Under the pieces are notes generated by a model, which saw only the letters and a program-made list of their open reading frames with translations, had not been told where the DNA came from and made no database searches. A stretch of DNA of 64,000 nt from Arachis hypogaea (taxonomy: Eukaryota > Streptophyta > Magnoliopsida > Fabales > Fabaceae). This document shows, one piece after another, positions 11,596 through 22,112 of this stretch. Position 1 is the stretch's first letter, and every line of letters starts with the position of its first letter. Both the position numbers and the translations under genes were made by a program. The stretch covers positions 41,540,425 through 41,604,424 of the forward strand of contig NC_092048.1 of NCBI RefSeq assembly GCF_003086295.3, given 5' to 3'.

Positions 11596-13315
11596 TAATT
11601 CAAGAGAATTGGAAAAAGAGTGAAGGTAGAATGGTGGAATCTATGCAATACAATCTATTCTAAATGCAAGCTACCTAAATGAATCATGCAATTCTAATTA
11701 CTATCCACTTATATATATAAAGCCTACATGTGGTTAAATTGATTCATATTTTCAAGGGATCATATATGTACAACTAAGGCCAAACCATATTAAAACACAT
11801 TCCCAATTGAGTTGAGTTAAAAGATTTCACAAACTTGCAAGACAATTAATAATTAAACATGGATATATAGAAATGAGCTATTGAACCCTCACTGGATTTG
11901 TGTTTACTCTCTAATCACTCAGTGTTTGGGATTAATCACTCTATTCTTTTCTAGTCATGCTTTCTAAAACTTTGTTCTTCATCTAACCAATCAACAAATA
12001 TTGAATGTATACATGCAAACATCACGAGGTCTTTTTCAAGGTTATAATGGGGCTAAGGTAAAGGTGAGGGTATATATATATATATATATGGCTAAGTGAG
12101 CTAGAAATTGAATCCTTGATTAGTCTAAGATCTCACCTAACATATACATACTCTACACAATTTCAAAATTTGCCTAGCTACCCAATTTTTCCACTTTTGT
12201 ATCACATACTCGTGCACCAATTTTTTTTATTTTATCCCATGTGCATTGAATTTTTTACTAAACTCAATACTGGGGTAATTTTGTCCCCTTATTTATTTAT
12301 TTATTAAAAGGGATTTTTTTTTGAAACATAAACACAACATATCAATGCACATGGTATTTTAGTTATTTTGGTTTCACATGAGCATGCTCCCAAATTTCAA
12401 ATGATTTATAGAGTTAATACCTTCATATCAACCCAAGTTCCCACAATTTCTCCACACTTAGTTGATACATAATCTCTATCTTAAGCTAACCAAAGATTCA
12501 ATTTGGAATTTTTAATTTGTTTTTTTGCTTAAGGCTAGTGATGTGGTTATAGAACAGAAGGGGGTTAAAAGGCTCAAGGGGGCTAATAAAGGTGACATTA
12601 AAGGGTAGGCTTATTTGGGGATAAGTGAGCAAAAACAAGTAATGGCCTCAATCACATGCAAGTATGTAAATACATTCTATATTGGACATATAGACTGAAA
12701 CAAAGTAAAGATTACAAGCATAGAAAAGAAGGGCGAAACACACAGGAATGAAAATTATAGTTAAATGTAACCATGCAATTAAGCTCAAAAACTTACAGGT
12801 TGTGTGTTCTTTGGCTCAGAAACCATATAACAGTTATATATATCATGCAAGTAGAAATCAAGAGTTTCCATTCAACTCAATGTGAGTCCTTGAATGGCTC
12901 TTATAAAAATAAGTATTTTCCTTGAAAAATGTTGTCAATTTACCAACATTTATTGTTATATATATATATAGTGTGTGTGGATTGTTGTGATTCTGAAAAA
13001 CTAAAATTTCTAGTTTACTCTTTTTTATTTTCAATTAAACCAAATTATCATATGCTAAAAGGGTAAACTAAACTAAATAATCCATATTTTCTATATCACA
13101 ACTAATAAGCTAAAAGTACAAATTAAGCTAAATATCTAAGGTATATACAGCCCAAAGTGCAAAATGCCGAAATAAAGTAGAAATACAGCAAAAGAAAAAT
13201 GTGCAAGTACTGAAAGACAAATAAGATAAGATAAAATAAAAATACAGAAAATAAACAAAATAGGATAAAAAGAGTCTGAAAGTAGTTCACCAAAAAGATT
13301 CGCCAGAGATGGCGA
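11596..13315 (-). other. Element B 3' non-coding region
   Basis: There is no coding signal on either strand; the small ORFs are unsupported. It includes AT dinucleotide runs near 12070-12090 and 12957-12971. It lies between the internal tract-like module and the true polypurine tract. Confidence 0.5.
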
Positions 13316-13353
13316 CCTCCCCACACTTAAATAATAGCATCGTCCTCGATGCT
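13316..13353 (-). promoter_or_regulatory. Internal second copy of the polypurine/hairpin module in element B
   Basis: Minus-strand sense shows AAGTGTGGGGAGGT preceded by hairpin AGCATCG, loop AGGA, CGATGCT (13336-13353). It aligns with the 3' module at 11559-11595. The stem is one base pair longer, with the extra C and G added on opposite arms. It could be a central priming site or the old 3' end of an ancestor. Confidence 0.55.
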
Positions 13354-14766
13354 CAATCAAGCTGGGTGTGAAGAAGTGGCATCTCCTGAAGGATGTGCTG
13401 CTGGTGTCTCTGTGGTGGCCTGAGGGTTTGCAGTCTATATGAGTGTCGGAAGATCTGCCTGCTGAAGCGGAGGCTCTGTCTGTAGAGGGACCTCTGGATC
13501 TGCTGGCTGTATTTGATGGGGCTCCTCATGACGTGGCGCAGGCAGCTCAGGTCCTGCCTGCTCAGCCTCTGCACGTGCCTCCTCCTCATGATCATCCGCC
13601 TCCGCCTAAGATGGCTCCGATGGTGTGTCAGGCTCGGACGGGATGTCACTGTCTGATCGGATCAGCAGCTTTAGATGCTCATAACGCCGCTTGTCGCGGT
13701 GCTCCATTCGATTTAGCGCTGAAATAGGCGGTGTACGAGGTGGTAGATGGGCTCAGGAGCAGGTGAGGGTGCTGTGGTGGTAACTGGAGCAGCAGATGCT
13801 GAAGGGGTAGCAGAAGATATGGCTGCCTCAGCGGAGGCAGTGAAAAAGGGCGGCCTGTAGCCTAAAGCCTGGAACTTCCTGCTGTGTGGGATAATCTTCT
13901 TGCAGTCGGCGGTGGTTGGCTTCTCATCTGCAAGCTCCCAGGGCACCTCAGCTCGGCGGCCTAGCTGAGTTATCAAATATAGGAAAGGCAGAGTGCCTCT
14001 GACATGGACCCTGGCCATGTAATATCGGATAAAGCGGGGAAGATATAGGTCCTTGCCCTCCATCACACACCAAATGAGGGTAATCATGGTAGCTGGTACC
14101 TCAGTCTCATGAGTGCTCGGCATCACGTAGTTGCTCAGAATCTGCTGCTATAGCCGAGCCTCATCATTCAAATAGATAATCTTTATTCCCTTTGGGGCCA
14201 CTGTTGACTTGCCCATAACCCATGGGACAGTAGGATCAAGAGCTATAGTGCGCTTTACGGCGTCCTAGTCAAACCTCATGAATCTCATATCCTTTTCAGC
14301 CTTTTGGTAACCATCTGGCTGATCTGATTTAGGCTGGAGGTTGAGGATTTCTTCAATTGCTTCTTCAGTAACCAGAATCTGCTTTCCTCTGAGCTGCACT
14401 GCATCCAGGGTCATTTTGAAGTAGTTGCAGTAGAATTCTCTGACCCAAGATGCATTGATCTCAGTCAATTTCCTCTCCAGAAAGAACCAGCCTCGCTGTT
14501 TTATCTGATCTGTAGTGTACTGTTGTAGCTCAACTGGAATTTTAAGGGTCTTTTGCAAAGACCGGGTACTTCAGTTCACAGTATCGGTTTGCAAACCTGA
14601 CTGGGTCTGTGGCGGGCACCAACTGATCAGCCTTTTCCTACGGGGTAAAATTTTTCTCCTGCCAGGAATCATCATGGAGGATATCTAAGATAGTGGTAGA
14701 GGATTCTCCTCTCTTTCTTTTGCCTGTGCCTGTTTTGGTTTTTCCTTTCCCTTTAGGGTCTGACAT
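13353..14766 (-). pseudogene. Element B ORF2, plant-transposon-protein-like (decayed)
   Basis: The ORF starts at ATG 14766 with MSDPKGKGKTKTG and a basic KRKRGESS stretch that could be a nuclear signal. It continues through QRGWFFLERKLTEINASWV, REFYCNYF and LRGKQILVTEEAIEEIL to WCVMEGKDLYLPRFIRYYM and GTLPFLYLITQLG, then an Ala/Pro/Gln-rich tail. This pattern matches the uncharacterised 'putative plant transposon protein' family that is common in legume retroelements; its function is unknown. TAG at 14638-14640, a frame change near 14560, TAG or TAA codons near 14150 and 14262, and a frame change in the tail break it. It is not a protease, RT or integrase. Confidence 0.65.
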
Positions 14767-16800
14767 CCTGAAAAGCAGAAGTTCCAGGATACAGTTTAAG
14801 AAACTAAAGCAGGAAAATAGGTAAGCAAATAGGAATTTAGCAATATCAGCATAGAGGGGCAAAAGAGTAATAAAAGAGCAATATAAGCATGAAGTGAGTT
14901 AAATATATGTAAAATTTTGGACTGTATGCAAGTTAAAAGGCACAGAATAAAAATCACAATCCAAAATCTATGATATACAAAAATCTTGTTTATCAGGAAC
15001 ATCAATAATCATGCCTTGAAATGGGTTGAAAACAGTTAGTTGAAAATTAATAGTGAAGTTTGAAAGTTAATGCAGTTAAGAGTTAAAAGGTGAAGTTAAA
15101 GTAAGTGGCATGGTATTGCGGTTCGTAATTTTTAAAAATTGCACAAACTTGAAGAACAGGCAACTCATATTCAATCAAAGATTGCAGAATATTGATGATA
15201 AATCATATAAAAGAATTGAAAAATGAACGAAATCATCAATAATGTAATTTAATTAATAAGGGAACCAGAAAGAGTAAGAATGCTAGCCCATTCATCCATG
15301 AATTGGCTTGGTTAAAACCAATTAGTACAAAACTTGAAAGTGCCCAAACCAATTCATGAATGGAAGTTGAGTGAAACAATTTGTGGAAAAAATCGGACAG
15401 CATTCTGGCTATAAATCGGACGTTCCCGGGTAAGAAACAGCAATAGAAATCAGGTCATATGACATTAAAGTAATGCATAAAAGAGTAACAATTAGCAAGT
15501 CACATGAATTCAGCATAAACAAACTTAAGCTGCAGCAAGAAATGCAATTCAGGTTGAATATTGTAAAAACAGCATTAAACAGCATATGAGCAGCATCATT
15601 AGCACAGCAATTTCAGAATTGCGAAACAAATAAAACAAGCAGCAAGAACGGTGCAATTATCAAACCTAAATCCACTAACCACATCCTAGCTACCTAACAA
15701 CCTAAAATCCACTACGATCATGCATCTCTAACTATCCTAATTTTGAACAGAATTTGAAAAATATGCAACTAACTAACTAACTGGGAAAGGAATTGGTGTT
15801 CGGCGGAACCTGGTGGGTGCAGTAATAATTTGAACGCAGAGAGATGGTGGTGGTGTGGTAGGCGGCACGGCGGAGATGGGTGGGGTGGTGGTGGTTCGGG
15901 TAGGGAAGGGAATGAAAGAGGGAGGTGAAGAAGAGAAGAGAAGAAGGGGGCGAGGAGGCTGAGGGATGTGGGGGGTGGTGGTGGTCGGCAGTTCTAGGTA
16001 GTGGCGGCGGGGTTGGCTCGGCTCGGTGGGGGAAGGAGGGTGGAAGGGGAAGAAGAGGGGGAGAGGAAAAGAAGGGAGGGGGAAGGTTGTGTCGGTGACG
16101 AGGAGGGCGCGGCGGTGCGGCTGGTGCTCGCAGCGGTGGTAGTTGCAGAGGGGAGGGGAGAGTGGAGAGGGAAGGCTGTGAGGGAGGGAAGGGTGGAAAA
16201 AGGGTGACGCGAAGAGAGCTAGGGTTCCGCGTCGGGGGTAAGTAGATTCAAATCCAGGCGAACGCGTGGTTGAGGTAGAAGTGGAACGACGCGGAAGCGT
16301 CATTGACACGACCGCGTGAATGAGGGATAATGGAAATGACGCGTACGCATGGGGCACGCGTACGTGTCAACTAGAATTGTGCTAAACACACAAATCCAGT
16401 GTTGTTTTGGTGCAACTCTCTGTTTCAATTTAGGGGGCAATAATTTCCACGCGACGCGTTCGCGTCACCCACGCTTATGCGTGGTGCGTGTGAAGTGAAA
16501 GTGATGCGTTCGCGTTATTGACGCGCACGCGTGGTCCAATTTGTGCTAAGCGCATACCAGCTGCACGATTCCAGCCCAACTTTCTAGGCATTGGATCGTG
16601 ACGCTGATTTGGAATCGACGCCCATGCGTGGCCCATGCGCACGCGTGGAGTTTTTTTTATATATGCAGTATGCAGAATTCTATATGCAATGCTGATGCGG
16701 ATGTTATGAATAATTCTAGGGAAAATAAAATAAAATAAAATGAAACTAAAAACAAACAAAACGAAATAAATTTAAAATTGAAAAAGGAACGATCATACCA
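14767..16800 (-). other. Element B spacer between ORF1 and ORF2
   Basis: This 2-kb stretch has no convincing gene. Positions 15780-16240 are GC-rich and strand-asymmetric (GGTGGTGG and GGGAGGG runs on the plus strand), so the 194-residue minus-strand ORF there is low complexity. Positions 16260-16660 hold about ten ACGCGT/CGCGTC-like motifs similar to those in the LTR of B, about 4.7 kb away from the nearer LTR. Confidence 0.5.
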
Positions 16801-16801
16801 T

Positions 16802-16851
16802 GGTGGGTTGTCTCCCACCTAGCACTTTTAGTTAAAGTCCTTAGGTTGGAC
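16802..16851 (-). promoter_or_regulatory. Two conserved hairpins downstream of ORF1 in element B
   Basis: The plus strand shows GGTGGG, a 6-nt loop and CCCACC (16802-16819), then GTCC, a 7-nt loop and GGAC (16837-16851). They correspond to 4768-4816 of element A. The first stem differs from that of A by a paired T-A to G-C replacement. Confidence 0.55.
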
Positions 16852-16984
16852 ATTTGATGAGCTCATTGTTATGGTGGCTTGTGTTTGAACTCATCCAGAA
16901 ATCTCCACTAATGTTTGCAATTCCAATATCCTCCGGGGTTCTAAACTAGGAACGTAAAGCCTTCGAGCAAGTCAAAGCAGGTTT

Positions 16985-18545
16985 TCAGGTTCCAGGAGTA
17001 TTGATTGTCAGGATGAATTCTAGGATCCCAAACCTTGCTTTTGTGCCCGTCTTTGTCTTATCTACATTGTTCCACCCAGGCGGTACGTAACCTAAATTTC
17101 CACTGAGATATCCAAATATCTTCCGAAACCCGTTAAATCGAGCTCTATACCAATCCTTGTACTTCCAATTGGAGCGTGAAATCGTATTGAACCTTGGATG
17201 CCAACTTCTATTACTAACCATCTCCCCCTTACTCTTAAAGCCGCAAAGAGCTCTAAGCTGGCCATCTGTTTCAAGCAAACCATATTCAAGTGGAAAAGTA
17301 AAGATAAGGGCTAAGGATTTTACCCACTTGAAGGTTGTATTGGGTGGTAATGGCCTTGGGATCGGTGTTTCCAGTGGTCTTGCAAGCTCCACTCCCTTGT
17401 ATTCTTCTGTGAAGCCTTCCACTTCCTTGCAAACTTCTTTAACTGTAACCATGTCTTATCAAAGTCTTCAGTTTCTTCCTCATCACTCAAGTCATAAATT
17501 GGAGGTTGAGAAAAGTCTACCTCCGCATCATCTTCGTATTCACTTGGGAAAGATTCTTCAATCTCAAAGAATTCATTTGCGGATGCAAGTTCATTACTAG
17601 GAGAACTTGATTCATGATTATCATTACCAAGGAAACTTGCTTCTTGAGCTGTTCCGTCCAGTTCTTCATAAGATATATGCTTCGGGGGTTGTGCACTATC
17701 CTCCTTAGCATCAATTGAAAACTTCAAGGCGGAATTCTCCACAATTCTTGATTCCCATGGAGGTTCAGCATCTCCTAACTCTTCAACCAATTCTTCTTCT
17801 TCGATAATTACGGCTTCCTCCACTTGTTCCAGTACAAATTCATGCTCCGTACTATCCACTAGAGTTTCTAGTATCTCTTTCATGCTACATTCGTCATTAG
17901 ATTGTCCACATGAAGCCATGGGGGTCCCTTGAGTGTCCGAATGTCGGGAAGCTAATCGATTGATCGCTTGATCCAATTAGTGAAGGGTTGCATGAAATTT
18001 ATTCACTGTTTCCTTGAGAGGCTCCTGTGATTCTCGTGTCGATGGATATGGACATGGTGCATATGGAAGTGGTGGTTCTTGGCAGTAATTGGATTGGAGT
18101 TGGGGTAGATAAGGGTTAGGGTCATATGGAGGTGAATGGTGGTAGGTGGCTTGTGAGTGTGGTGGTTCAAAGCTATGTTGAGGAGGTGGTTCAAAGCTAT
18201 GTTGAGGAGGTGGTTCATAGGTATATGATGGGGCTTGTTGATAACCACAAGGGGTCCACCATATCCAATATCTTGGTACGCACCTCCAAATGGCTCTTAA
18301 CAATAGTAATTTGGTGGGTGTTGGTTGTCACGAAGGGGTCCACCATAACTATTGTCTTGTCATGCATTGTGGGATGGTCGTCGTCCATGGTATCTTGGAA
18401 AGTGTTGTTGCCGAAAAGGTTGATCAAATCCTCGTGGCTCCTTCCATCTTTGATTGTTTTGACCTTGATGCATGTTCCTGTTATAATTTCCATTCCTTAC
18501 AGCAACATTGGAACCAAACTCAAAGCGACGGAGGTGAGAACTCAT
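16985..18545 (-). pseudogene. Element B ORF1, gag-position protein (decayed)
   Basis: The reading begins MSSHLRRFEFGSN at 18545, shortly after the primer site, as expected for a gag-position ORF. It continues into a Tyr/Pro/His-rich repeat (EPPPQHSFE repeated near 18180-18240), an acidic central part (EQVEEAVIIEEEELVEELG) and a C-terminal block rich in aromatic and basic residues (WKYKDWYRARFNGFRK). It shows no capsid, zinc-knuckle, protease or RT motif, so its function is unknown. It is broken by a frame change near 18300-18360, TAA at 17977-17979, and a frame change near 17450. Similar proteins are typical of high-copy non-autonomous elements in peanut; that statement is from general recollection. 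Confidence 0.6.
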
Positions 18546-18640
18546 AGTAACTAATAAAAATTAAAAATAGAAATAAAAACAAAAAAACAAGCAAAATAAA
18601 ATATTTACAGTAACCAATAATAAGGCACAGGTTTGCAATT

Positions 18641-18657
18641 CCCCAGCAACGGCGCCA
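18641..18657 (-). other. Element B primer-binding site (tRNA-Asp type)
   Basis: The plus strand reads CCCCAGCAACGGCGCCA, three bases from the LTR. It differs at one position from the 3' end of plant tRNA-Asp including CCA (CCCCGGCAACGGCGCCA). Confidence 0.8.
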
Positions 18658-18660
18658 TTT

Positions 18661-21600
18661 TGACGAACGGAAGATTGATGGTTTAGAATTCACAATAAAT
18701 TCTCGTTGCAAGTATAGTTTCTAAACCAAGAAATAATCCCTTTCATACAAAAACTTATTTGTCACTAAAGCAAACCCAATAAAAATAATAACCGAAGTAT
18801 TTAAACCTCAGGTCGTCTTCTCAAAGAATTGCAGGGAAGTATGATTTATTATTGGTTATGGAAAAAGGTATCGTTTGGGTTTTTTTGAAATAAGGAGCAA
18901 GTAATTTAAATGGCAAGAAAAATAAATTAATAATTAGAAAATCTCTTGGCAAGGTATGAGTACTGGAAATCACATCCTAGTTATCCTTATCAGGTGTGAT
19001 GAGAATTGTTATTGCTCCCACTTAGTTAACCCTTACTTAATAAAGGAAAGTTAAGTGGACTAATTAACTTGATTCCTCAAGTCCTAGTTAACTCCTATGA
19101 AAAGACTAGCTTTAGAGGGATCCAAATCAATCAGCAATTCCAACTTTCAATCAACCGCTGAGTTTGATAACTCAAGTGTCACCAATTACTCAACCAAAGC
19201 CAAAAGGAAAAAAATCTAAATTGTTTATATCATAAAATAGAAGAAAGCAATCATAAATCTGAAATACCTCAAATTATATTAAATAAAGATATCAATTCTA
19301 ACATGGAAAAGTTCATAAATCAAATTTGGGAAAATAAACAACTAAGTGGTAAAGTAAATAAAAGTAGAAGAGAAATTAAATTAAAGGAACATTGAACCTG
19401 TGATTGAAGAGTGATGAGCAGATATTTTATACGCTTTTTGGGGTTAATTTCATATAGTTTTTAGTATGTTTTAGTTAGTTTTTAGTTTATTTTCATTAGT
19501 TTCTAGGAAAAATTCATATTTCTGGACTTTACTATGAGTTGTGTGTTTTTCTGTAATTTCAGGTATTTTTCTGGCTGAAATTGAGGGAGCTGAGCAAAAA
19601 GCTAATTTAGGCTGAAAAAGGACTACTGATGCTGTTGGATTCTGACCTCCCTGCACTCAAAGTGGATTTTCTGGATCTACAGAACTCGAAATGGCGTGCT
19701 TCCAATTGCGTTGGAAAGTAGACATCTAGGGCTTTCCAGCAATATATAATAGTCCATACTTTGCTCAAGGATAGACGACGTAAACTGGCGTTCAACGCCA
19801 GTTCTCTGCCCAATTCTAGCGTCCAGCGCCAGAAAAGGATTAAAAGTTGGAGTTCAACGCCAGAAATGGATCCAAACCTGGCGTTGAACGCCCAAAATAG
19901 CCTTATGCACGTGAATTTCTTAAGTCTCAGCCCCAGCACACACCAAGTGGGCCCCAGAAATGGATCTCTATACCATCTGTTATAGTTTACTCAATTTCTG
20001 TAAACCTAGGCTACTAGTTTAGTATTTAAACAACTTTTAGAGAATTATTTTACATCTCATGACATTTTTTATCTAAACTTTGTACTCTTTGACGGCATGA
20101 GTCTCTAAACTCCATTGTTAGGGGTGAGGAGCTCTCCTGTGTCTCGATGAATTAATGCAAGTATTCCTGTTTTCCATTCAAACACGCTTGTTCCTATCTA
20201 AGATGTTCATTCGTGCTTAAATGTGATGGAGGTGATGATCTGTGACACTCATCACCTTCCTCAAACCATGAACGTGTGTCTGACAACCACCTCCGTTCTA
20301 TATACGATTGAATGAGTATCTCTTAGATTTCTTAATCAGAATCTCCGTGGTATAAGCTAGAACTGATGGCGGCATTCATGAGAATCCGGAAAGTCTAAAC
20401 CTTGTCTGTGGTATTCCGAGTAGGATTCAATGATCGAATGACTGTGACGAGCTTCAAACTCGCAAGTGCTGGGCGTTAGTGACAGACACAAAAGGACGAA
20501 GAATCCTATTCCAGTATGATCGAGAACCGACAGATGATTAGCCGTGCTGTGACAGAGCATGTGAGCATATTCTTCACTGAGAGGATGGGATGTAGCCATT
20601 GACGACGGTGAACCCCTACATACAGCTTGCCATAGGAGAACGTGCGTGCGTGAACAAGAAGACAGAGGAAAGCAGAGATTCAGAAGACAAAGCATCTCCA
20701 AAACTCCAACATATTCTCCATTACTGCATAACAAGTAACCTTTAATCCATGCTCTCTTGTTTATTCGCAACTCAACTGATAAACATAATTGACTTCCTGA
20801 CTAAGATTTACAAGATAACCATAGATTGCTTCAAACCAACAATCTCCGTGGGATTCGACCCTTACTCACGTGAGGTATTACTTGGACGACCCAGTGCACT
20901 TGCTGGTCAGTGGTACGAGTTGTGAAAAGTGTGATTCACAATTTGTGCACCAAAGAGGCAATCCTAAAATACGAGAAATCCTAATCATAAAACCTAAGAG
21001 ATATGAAAGAGCCTCTCTCTCTAGAAAACTACATCTAAAACCTAAAATTATGAATTATGAATGTTGTCTTCATTCTCTCTTTTGATTCCTCCATTCTCCA
21101 GCCTCTATACTGTGTTTCTAGGCATGGATTTGGGCCGAAAAGGGCCCAAAAATCGCTGGGGGAGACTTCTGCAATTTTCTGCACGTGGCGTCCGTCACGC
21201 GTGCACGTGGGTCACGCATGCGCGTCATTTGGAGATTTTCCTTGTCACGCGTACGCGTCAGTCACGCGTTCGCGTCGTTTATGCTCTGCGCCAGGCACGC
21301 GTCCGCGTCGTTCATGCGTGCGCGTCGTTTGTGTTTTGCGCTAGGCACGCGTCCGCATCATCCATGCGTGCGCGTCACTGCCATTTTCTCCAAAACTCTA
21401 TTTTGTGCGTTCCTTCCATTTTTGCATGTTTTCTTTCTGTCCTCTAAGCCATTCCTGCCCTATAAAGCCTGAAAATACTTAATGCACAGATCATGGCATC
21501 GAATGGTAATAAAGGATAATTAAAATTAGTATTTTTAAAGCATAGGAAAAATGTTTTCACGTATATCATAAAATAAGGAAAGAATAGTAAAACCATGCAA

Positions 21601-21679
21601 TTCGTATGAATAAGTGGGTGAAGAATTGATAAAAACACTCAATTGAGCACAAGATGAATCATAAAATAGTGGTTTATCA
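18661..21679 (-). repeat. 5' LTR of element B, split by solo LTR C
   Basis: The two halves 18661-19411 and 20953-21679 join across the AAGAG duplication to give about 1473 bp that align with 10089-11558. The GC-rich CACGCGT array is at 21180-21390. The right part, from 20953 on, is duplicated again at 24044-24770. Confidence 0.93.
19412..20952 (+). mobile_element. Element C: solo LTR (1541 bp) in the 5' LTR of B
   Basis: The insert begins TGATGAGCAG and ends GTGCACCA, flanked by a perfect AAGAG duplication (19407-19411 and 20953-20957). No internal region or second LTR is present, so it is a solo LTR left by recombination. It carries copies of a GGCGTTCAACGCCAG-type motif at about 19788-19895, which I recognise as common in peanut LTRs. 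Its 3' end resembles LTR ends that normally precede a tRNA-Asp primer site, which supports plus orientation. Confidence 0.9.
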
Positions 21680-21924
21680 CTACTCTCACAGTTTCTTGCA
21701 TTGGGGAAGGTGTAAGAAGCTAGAACTCTCCTCTAAGGCTGGCCATTGTTATTAGCCACACCCTCAGGGTGATTAGGGATGTTATCCTCCATCTCTTGAT
21801 CCTCTTCTTCTGATGCTTCTTCTTCAATAATTCCCTTTCCTCTTGCTTCTCTTCTTCTTCTCAGTAATGTTCTCTCCGGCTCAGAATCAAAAGATGTGGA
21901 TTCACCTCTTCTTCCTCCTGACAT
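21680..21924 (-). pseudogene. Element A gag, N-terminal part
   Basis: It starts at ATG 21924 with MSGGRRGESTSFDSEPE, followed by an Arg-rich segment and an acidic EEEASEEEDQEMED stretch. In-frame TAG lies at 21733-21735. The frame then runs to the CTACT duplication at 21680 and resumes at 10083 on the other side of element B. An identical copy lies at 24771-25015. Confidence 0.85.
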
Positions 21925-22089
21925 AAAACACACACAAAACCAGAAACTAAATGCAATTCACTCTACTGCTAGAGTTAAGTTAATGTTAGCTTAAACAAAA
22001 ACTCAAACAGTTAGTGTGCTTGACAAAAATAAAGAAAAATGCTTAATCTAGATTATCACCCTACTTAATCATTGTCAATCTAAATCAAT

Positions 22090-22106
22090 CCCCGGCAATG
22101 GCGCCA
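22090..22106 (-). other. Element A primer-binding site (tRNA-Asp type)
   Basis: The plus strand reads CCCCGGCAATGGCGCCA six bases from the LTR. It has one mismatch to the tRNA-Asp 3' end. The copy in the duplicated unit is at 25181-25197. Confidence 0.85.
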
Positions 22107-22112
22107 AAAACT

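Larger units (their letters stand above)
10089..21679 (-). mobile_element. Element B: non-autonomous LTR retrotransposon inserted in gag of A
   Basis: The boundaries are TGATGAACGG at 10089 and GTTTATCA at 21679, with a perfect 5-bp target duplication CTACT at 10084-10088 and 21680-21684. The element is on the minus strand: the 5' LTR is 18661-21679 (split by solo LTR C), the primer site 18641-18657, and the 3' LTR 10089-11558. It is about 10.0 kb without C. It has two decayed ORFs (about 18545-16985 and 14766-13353) but no protease, reverse transcriptase or integrase, so it must have relied on another element. The shared primer type and shared hairpins suggest that the helper was an Athila-like element such as A. 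Confidence 0.92.

Noticed and set aside
15773..16357. 194-residue minus-strand ORF in element B
   Set aside because: Pro/Ser/Leu-rich translation of a GC-skewed low-complexity stretch in a decayed transposon; no domain and no conserved context.
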